NCBI GenBank assembly: GCA_900550195.1
Contig: URRB01000012.1
Location: 7,403 to 71,402 of the forward strand
Length of the DNA stretch: 64,000 nt
Origin: an uncultured Collinsella sp.
GTDB taxonomy: Bacteria > Actinomycetota > Coriobacteriia > Coriobacteriales > Coriobacteriaceae
Reading direction: 5' to 3'
This document shows, piece by piece, positions 59,670 through 64,000 of this stretch (position 1 is its first letter; every line of letters begins with the position of its first letter). The notes beneath the pieces were generated by a model. It searched no databases and was not told the DNA's origin. It saw only the letters and a list, made by a program, of their open reading frames with translations. The position numbers and the translations under genes are program-made.

Positions 59670-60194
59670 ATGTCGGACGATCTTCATCAAACCGCGTCGG
59701 GCAAGCGCCGCGACGTCATTAGCTGGGATGAGTTCTTTATGAGCGTGGCCATCGCCGCGCAGCGCCGCAGCAAGGACCCCAACACGCAGGTGGGCGCGTG
59801 CATCGCCAACACCAACCACCGCATCCTTTCGGTGGGCTACAACGGTACGCCCTCGGCGCTCAACGACGACTTTTTCCCGTGGGGCACGAGCGACGACCCG
59901 TTGCAGGATAAGCACAACTACGTGGTGCATGCCGAGGCAAACGCCGTGCTCAATTACCGTGGCTCGCTCAAGGATCTCGAGGGTTCCACGGTCTACGTCA
60001 CGCTGTTCCCGTGCCACGACTGCGCCAAGATCCTGGCGCAGGTGGGCGTGGGCGAGGTCGTCTACCTGGACAACAAGTATGCCGATACCGACGACGGCCG
60101 TATCAGCCGTCGCATCCTCGACTCCTGTGGCATCAGCTACCGCCAGGTCATCGTCGATGTCCAGATTGGTACCGGGGAGCAGACTCGGCAGTAG
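59670..60194 (+). CDS. dCMP deaminase (ComEB-like)
   Basis: The zinc deaminase converts dCMP to dUMP for thymidylate synthesis. YVVHAEANAVLN (zinc His and catalytic Glu) and TLFPCHDCAKIL (two zinc Cys) are intact, and RRSKDPNTQVGACI is the N-terminal block. Length is 174 aa. ATG 59670 follows CGGAGGTG. Confidence 0.93.
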   Translation: MSDDLHQTASGKRRDVISWDEFFMSVAIAAQRRSKDPNTQVGACIANTNHRILSVGYNGTPSALNDDFFPWGTSDDPLQDKHNYVVHAEANAVLNYRGSLKDLEGSTVYVTLFPCHDCAKILAQVGVGEVVYLDNKYADTDDGRISRRILDSCGISYRQVIVDVQIGTGEQTRQ

Positions 60195-60364
60195 CGCGTG
60201 CCAACGCCAGCTGGCGGCAAAACAGCCAAAAGAGCCCCGTCCCAAATTGACTACTCGTGAAAGTCGCGTCTGCGCGCATGGACGGCTCGTGAGCGGGTAC
60301 ATGGCTGTAGTAACATAGCCCCTGTCCGCGGGCATGCCCGCGTTATTGTGAGAAAGGAGCCCCT

Positions 60365-60643
60365 GTGGCTGTTAACGAAGAGCTGCTTAAGAAGGTTATT
60401 GAAGAGATTCGCCCCAACCTGCAGGCCGACGGCGGCGATATGGAGTATGTAGGCGTCGACGACGAGGGTGTCGTCAAGCTGGAACTGCAGGGCGCTTGCG
60501 CCGGCTGTCCCATGAGCTCGCTGACCCTTTCCATGGGTATCGAGCGCATCCTGAAGGAGCACGTGCCCGGCGTTACCCGCGTTGAGCAGGTCAATGCTTC
60601 CGGCGAGGCCGAGGACCTGTACGACGAGTACGCGCCGTTCTAA
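60365..60643 (+). CDS. NifU C-terminal domain protein (Fe-S carrier)
   Basis: This 92-residue protein has RPNLQADGGDMEYVG and GACAGCPMSS, the CxxC motif that holds a 4Fe-4S cluster in Nfu-type carriers, which deliver clusters to target enzymes. The start is GTG behind GAAAGGAG. It stands alone, without other Suf or Isc genes in the window. Confidence 0.92.
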   Translation: MAVNEELLKKVIEEIRPNLQADGGDMEYVGVDDEGVVKLELQGACAGCPMSSLTLSMGIERILKEHVPGVTRVEQVNASGEAEDLYDEYAPF

Positions 60644-60751
60644 GATGCGAAAGCTGCGGACGGTACGCTCCGCATAGACGTTACGCCCAGATATGCGGCT
60701 GCGAGCACAAGGCCCGCGGCCGCATTTGTATGTAGGGAGCAGGGGATCGAT

Positions 60752-61573
60752 ATGCTCAACGACCTCTACCATATGCTTGACCCCGTTGCGATCTCGGCGG
60801 GCCCCATCACGATCTACTGGTACGGTCTGGCCTATGTGGTCGGCGCCCTGCTCACGGCGGTCGTTATGTACCGCACGCAGCGTCGTTGGGGCTTCGACAT
60901 CACGATCGATGACCTGACGAGCGTCGTGGTCGGCGCGGTCTTTGGCCTCATCATCGGCGCGCGCCTGTTTTACGTCGTCTTTTACGGCGATGGCTACTAT
61001 TGGACCCATCCGCTCGAGATCTTTGCCACCAACGAGGGCGGCATGAGCTTCCACGGCGGCCTGGTGGGCGGCATCTTGGGCGGCATCATCGTGTGCCGCA
61101 TGTATAAGCTCGACGCCTGGACCATCGCCGACCTTGCTGTGATCGGTGCTCCGCTGGCGCTGTGCCTGGGACGTTGCGCCAACTTCGTGAACGGTGAGCT
61201 GTGGGGTAAGCCGACCGATCTGCCCTGGGGTGTGGTCTTTGGCGGCACCGCGGGCGATATGCCGCGCCATCCCTCCCAGCTCTACGAGGCGTTTCTTGAG
61301 GGCATTGTGCTCTTCTGTATTTTGCAGGTGCTCAGCCGCAAAAAGCCGCTACTGCCCCAGGGCACGTTTATGGGCGTGTTCGTGATGGGGTACGGCATCG
61401 TCCGCTTTCTCGTTGAGTTCGTGCGCGTGCCCGATGCCCAGCTGGGCTATCTGCTGGGCGGCGTCATCACCATGGGTCAGCTGCTGAGCCTGCCGCTCGT
61501 AATCGCGGGCCTGGCGCTCATCATCTTTGCCCGTCGCCGCAACCAGCCCCAGCGCGTCTACCTGGACGCCTAA
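60752..61573 (+). CDS. lgt: Prolipoprotein diacylglyceryl transferase
   Basis: It transfers diacylglycerol from phosphatidylglycerol to the lipobox cysteine of prelipoproteins in the membrane. GARLFYVVFY, MSFHGGLVGGILG (catalytic His region) and GRCANFVNGELWGKPTDLPWGVVF (the Lgt signature) are all present. About seven helices, 273 aa. The stop is followed at once by a hairpin of the GGGGACAG family. Confidence 0.95.
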   Translation: MLNDLYHMLDPVAISAGPITIYWYGLAYVVGALLTAVVMYRTQRRWGFDITIDDLTSVVVGAVFGLIIGARLFYVVFYGDGYYWTHPLEIFATNEGGMSFHGGLVGGILGGIIVCRMYKLDAWTIADLAVIGAPLALCLGRCANFVNGELWGKPTDLPWGVVFGGTAGDMPRHPSQLYEAFLEGIVLFCILQVLSRKKPLLPQGTFMGVFVMGYGIVRFLVEFVRVPDAQLGYLLGGVITMGQLLSLPLVIAGLALIIFARRRNQPQRVYLDA

Positions 61574-61580
61574 CCACCAA

Positions 61581-61617
61581 AACCACCACAAAGGGGACAG
61601 GAACCTTTGTGGTGGTT
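61581..61617 (+). repeat. GGGGACAGG-loop hairpin after lgt
   Basis: A perfect 14-bp stem AACCACCACAAAGG/CCTTTGTGGTGGTT with loop GGACAGGAA, so the string GGGGACAGG spans stem and loop. It is 8 nt after the stop. Confidence 0.75.
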
Positions 61618-61657
61618 CGCTGGGCGACGATGACAGGACCGTAACGTTTCCCCAGAT

Positions 61658-61697
61658 AAAACCTGCCAAAATAAACCTGTCCCTTTTTGGCAGGTTT
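61658..61697 (-). repeat. GGGACAGG hairpin, reverse orientation
   Basis: AAACCTGCCAAAA (61659-61671) pairs with TTTTGGCAGGTTT (61685-61697) around TAAACCTGTCCCT. It is nearly the reverse complement of the copies at 21388 and 23661 and ends 20 nt before the next start. Confidence 0.7.
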
Positions 61698-61716
61698 CTA
61701 GAAAGGCTTTCGGACT

Positions 61717-63900
61717 GTGAAGGATTCCGACCTCTCCACAACGGCTGCGCGCGACGCTGCCCGCATCGTCTGGTTTAAGCGCTACCCCGCCAAGCAGACG
61801 CTCATCGCATTTTTGCTCGCGCTGTTGGCGACCACGGCGTTTTCCATCGATCCCGCCCCGGTGTCGAGCAACGCAGTCTTGGCGATTGACCCCAAAGCCT
61901 CGGGCATGCTGTACGTGTGCTACGAGGTGCTCCTCTCGTTTGCCGGCCATACCGACGCGGTCATGCTGCTTGCGCTTGCCTGCTTGCTCACGCTGCCGTT
62001 TCGCTACGTGTTCTTTGGTCGTGGCGACACCTGGCGTCCATCGATCATTCTGCCGTCGCTGTTCTTCGCCATCTGCATGGTGTTCGGCCGCAGCTACGAC
62101 CTCACCGACTCGGCCGAGATTGTCCTTGGCGACAAAGCTCGCATCATCTGCGCCTGGATTGGCGGCGCGGGCTGGATGCTCCTGGCGATCGTTGCCTTCT
62201 ACCTTGCCTTTGAGTGTCTAGATTGGCTGAGCTCCCGACGCATCCCGTTTTCCGAAGCGCACTTTGGCCGCGTATGGCGTGTGACTCACGCCGTGCTCTC
62301 GGTCCATCCCTTTGCCGGGCCCTTCCTGGTGCTTATGATCGCCTGGACGCCCACGCTCATCGCTTCACTGCCCGGCCTTTTTATGGGAGATACGGGCGCG
62401 CAGATTCGCCAGTGGTTCAACTATCCCAACGGCACGAGCGACTACCTGCGCCTACTCAACCCCAACGTGCTGCTCAACGGGCATCATCCCGTAGTGCACA
62501 CGGCCATTATCGGCTCGTGCGTCCAGCTGGGGCTTTCACTGTTCAACAGTGCCAACGCAGGTCTTGCCATCTATACCTGTGCTCAGTTCGTCATCACGGC
62601 TGCCTGCATGGCCTATTCCATTTCGTCGCTGCGCAAACTGGGCGTGAGTCTGCCGGTTCGCGGTGCGATCCTGCTGTTCTTTGCGTTTATGCCGATGTTC
62701 TCTAACTACGCGGCGTTGCTCACCAAAGACGTGCTCTTTGCCGACGCGTTCTTGGTGCTGCTGGTACAGACCGTCAAGCTCGTGGCATGTGGCTTGCCCC
62801 GTCGTGATGTCAATGCCGAGCGAGCGGGCGAGAAAGCCCCCGTGCTCTTTGCGTGCCACGACTGGCTGCTGCTCGCTCTGGGCGCCATGGGTTCCACATT
62901 TCTGCGCAACGGCGGCCTGGTGTTTCCCCTGGCGGCATGCGTAATCGCGGCGGCGTTTTGCGTATGGGACGTGCATGTGGCTCGTCGTGCAGCCAAGCAG
63001 ACTGGTGCTGCGCCTTCGGGCGCCATCCCGCGTTTCCGCTGGGTTGGCGTTCTCGCGGTGCTCGCGCTCTGCCTTGCCTCTAATATGTACTTCACCAAGG
63101 TCTTTATGCCGGCGCACGACATTACGCCCGGTTCCAAGCGCGAAATCCTCTCGATTCCGTTCCAGCAGACGGCTCGTTTCGTCCAAAAGCACGACGGCCT
63201 CAACTCGGGCGTCAACCCTACGGTTAAGGAGGACGGCACCATCGTGGAGGCGCCCTGCGACGGTTTGGTAACCGATGAGGAGCGCGCTGCGATCGATCGG
63301 GTGCTCAAGTACGAGAACCTGGGCCGCCGCTACAACCCCGACAAGTCCGATGCCGTCAAGAACTGCTTTAACGAGTACGCCTCGCAGGAGGACATCGATG
63401 CCTATTTTGCGGTATGGGCCCAGATGTTTAAGAAGGATCCCGAGTGCTATATTTCGGCGCTTATCAATAACTACTATGGTTATTTTTATCCGAGCGCGCG
63501 CGATGCCTGGGTCTACAGCACGGCGCGTAGTGCCGAGATAATGGCGCGTCCCGACAACCTCAAGTACTTCGACTTCCATCCGGTTGACAGCAACGTGGTG
63601 CGCTGGTGCGACCACCTGATCAATTTGTACCGTGTGGCGGTGCAGCGTGTTCCCTTTATCTCGCTCACCATGAGCTCGGCCACCTATGTGTGGATCATGA
63701 TCGCCGTGGTGGTCTACTTGCTGCGTCGTCATTCATGGCGTGCGCTGGCGATCTGGGTGCCGCTGTTGGGCGTGCTCGCTGTGTGCCTGATTGGCCCGTG
63801 CAACGGCTCGACTTACATGCGCTACCTGTATCCGGTCATCGCCTGCATGCCCTTCGCCATCGGCGCCACCGTCACCCGCAGCGACTTCTTCTGGTTCTAA
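61717..63900 (+). CDS. Large polytopic membrane protein (DUF6020-like)
   Basis: The 727-residue protein has about twelve to fourteen hydrophobic helices. A long extracytoplasmic loop (about 460-620) contains ILSIPFQQTARFVQ and NPDKSDAVKNCFNEYA. The blocks LPGLFMGDTGAQIRQWFN and NGHHPVVHTAIIG resemble membrane glycosyltransferase-like proteins (GT-C/O-mannosyl type) annotated DUF6020 in Coriobacteriia. The start is GTG 61717 behind AGAAAGG. Function is unknown; a cell-surface sugar transferase is a guess. Confidence 0.7.
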   Translation: MKDSDLSTTAARDAARIVWFKRYPAKQTLIAFLLALLATTAFSIDPAPVSSNAVLAIDPKASGMLYVCYEVLLSFAGHTDAVMLLALACLLTLPFRYVFFGRGDTWRPSIILPSLFFAICMVFGRSYDLTDSAEIVLGDKARIICAWIGGAGWMLLAIVAFYLAFECLDWLSSRRIPFSEAHFGRVWRVTHAVLSVHPFAGPFLVLMIAWTPTLIASLPGLFMGDTGAQIRQWFNYPNGTSDYLRLLNPNVLLNGHHPVVHTAIIGSCVQLGLSLFNSANAGLAIYTCAQFVITAACMAYSISSLRKLGVSLPVRGAILLFFAFMPMFSNYAALLTKDVLFADAFLVLLVQTVKLVACGLPRRDVNAERAGEKAPVLFACHDWLLLALGAMGSTFLRNGGLVFPLAACVIAAAFCVWDVHVARRAAKQTGAAPSGAIPRFRWVGVLAVLALCLASNMYFTKVFMPAHDITPGSKREILSIPFQQTARFVQKHDGLNSGVNPTVKEDGTIVEAPCDGLVTDEERAAIDRVLKYENLGRRYNPDKSDAVKNCFNEYASQEDIDAYFAVWAQMFKKDPECYISALINNYYGYFYPSARDAWVYSTARSAEIMARPDNLKYFDFHPVDSNVVRWCDHLINLYRVAVQRVPFISLTMSSATYVWIMIAVVVYLLRRHSWRALAIWVPLLGVLAVCLIGPCNGSTYMRYLYPVIACMPFAIGATVTRSDFFWF

Positions 63901-63901
63901 C

Positions 63902-63959
63902 TTGGTGCATTGAGGGCCAGGTTTCTTTGCACCAAAGGGGACATCGGTTGATTTCCGAT
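63902..63959. repeat. Degenerate GGGCCAGG hairpin plus adjoining GGGGACA hairpin
   Basis: TTGGTGCA/TGCACCAA (63902-63909, 63928-63935) encloses TTGAGGGCCAGG. AGGGGACA follows directly and leads into ATCGG-N7-CCGAT. The rest of the window to 64000 shows no gene. Confidence 0.5.
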
Positions 63960-64000
63960 CTCAGCCGAACACATTGAGCAAATAGGCCATTCCCGCAGTT

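Overview
This window looks like the chromosome of a gut Coriobacteriia member, most likely Collinsella. That assignment is inference. It rests on the high GC and on gene content: a very large fused acyl-CoA dehydratase activase, a linear-amide hydrolase, a CmpB-type permease and a DUF6020-like membrane protein. I saw no rRNA, tRNA or CRISPR array.

Layout. 0-4.3 kb holds a DegV fragment, PFL-activating enzyme, a serine hydrolase, MTA/SAH nucleosidase and the GTPase EngB. 4.3-5.7 kb is a DUF3990/XRE pair behind two matching operators. 5.9-11.3 kb is the aspartate pathway: thrB and thrC on one strand, aspartokinase and asd on the other. 11.7-26.5 kb carries DNA repair (ogt), a GyrI-like gene behind an SOS box, an FtsX-type ABC exporter, phosphofructokinase, an Ntn hydrolase, M18 aminopeptidase, a RelB/PIN toxin-antitoxin pair, a D-2-hydroxyacid dehydrogenase, Map, a radical SAM protein and an alpha/beta hydrolase. 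26.7-33.5 kb has a GGDEF-like/REC/HD-GYP protein with an Hpt protein, a class-I amidotransferase-like peptidase and a polar amino-acid ABC importer. 33.9-48.2 kb has a variant DXS, an HD protein, the ammonium transporter with PII, a TetR/MFS efflux pair, a HAD phosphatase, and TetR plus the 1592-residue dehydratase activase.

48.2-54.4 kb is a visibly AT-rich island. It begins with an IS21-family remnant and ends with a fragment of the 3' end of the dehydratase activase gene. Inside it, a LysR gene diverges from an operon of two short cysteine-rich peptides (56 and 54 codons), a radical SAM/SPASM maturase, an ABC exporter with fused ATPase, and a CPBP-protease-like membrane protein. I read this as a RiPP (ribosomally made, modified peptide) locus, and it is the best candidate for an undescribed system. 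54.9-64 kb returns to housekeeping genes: DUF389, OPT transporter, type III pantothenate kinase, dCMP deaminase, NifU-like protein, Lgt and a large membrane protein.

Noncoding structure is rich. Three copies of a roughly 125-nt hairpin lie 12-23 nt downstream of the stops of thrB, asd and pfkA, always in the same sense. Their internal loops are conserved and their stems change compensatorily. A second, two-copy family follows amtB and the hydroxyacid dehydrogenase. A third family consists of small hairpins whose loop carries GGGGACAG or a variant while the stems differ from copy to copy.
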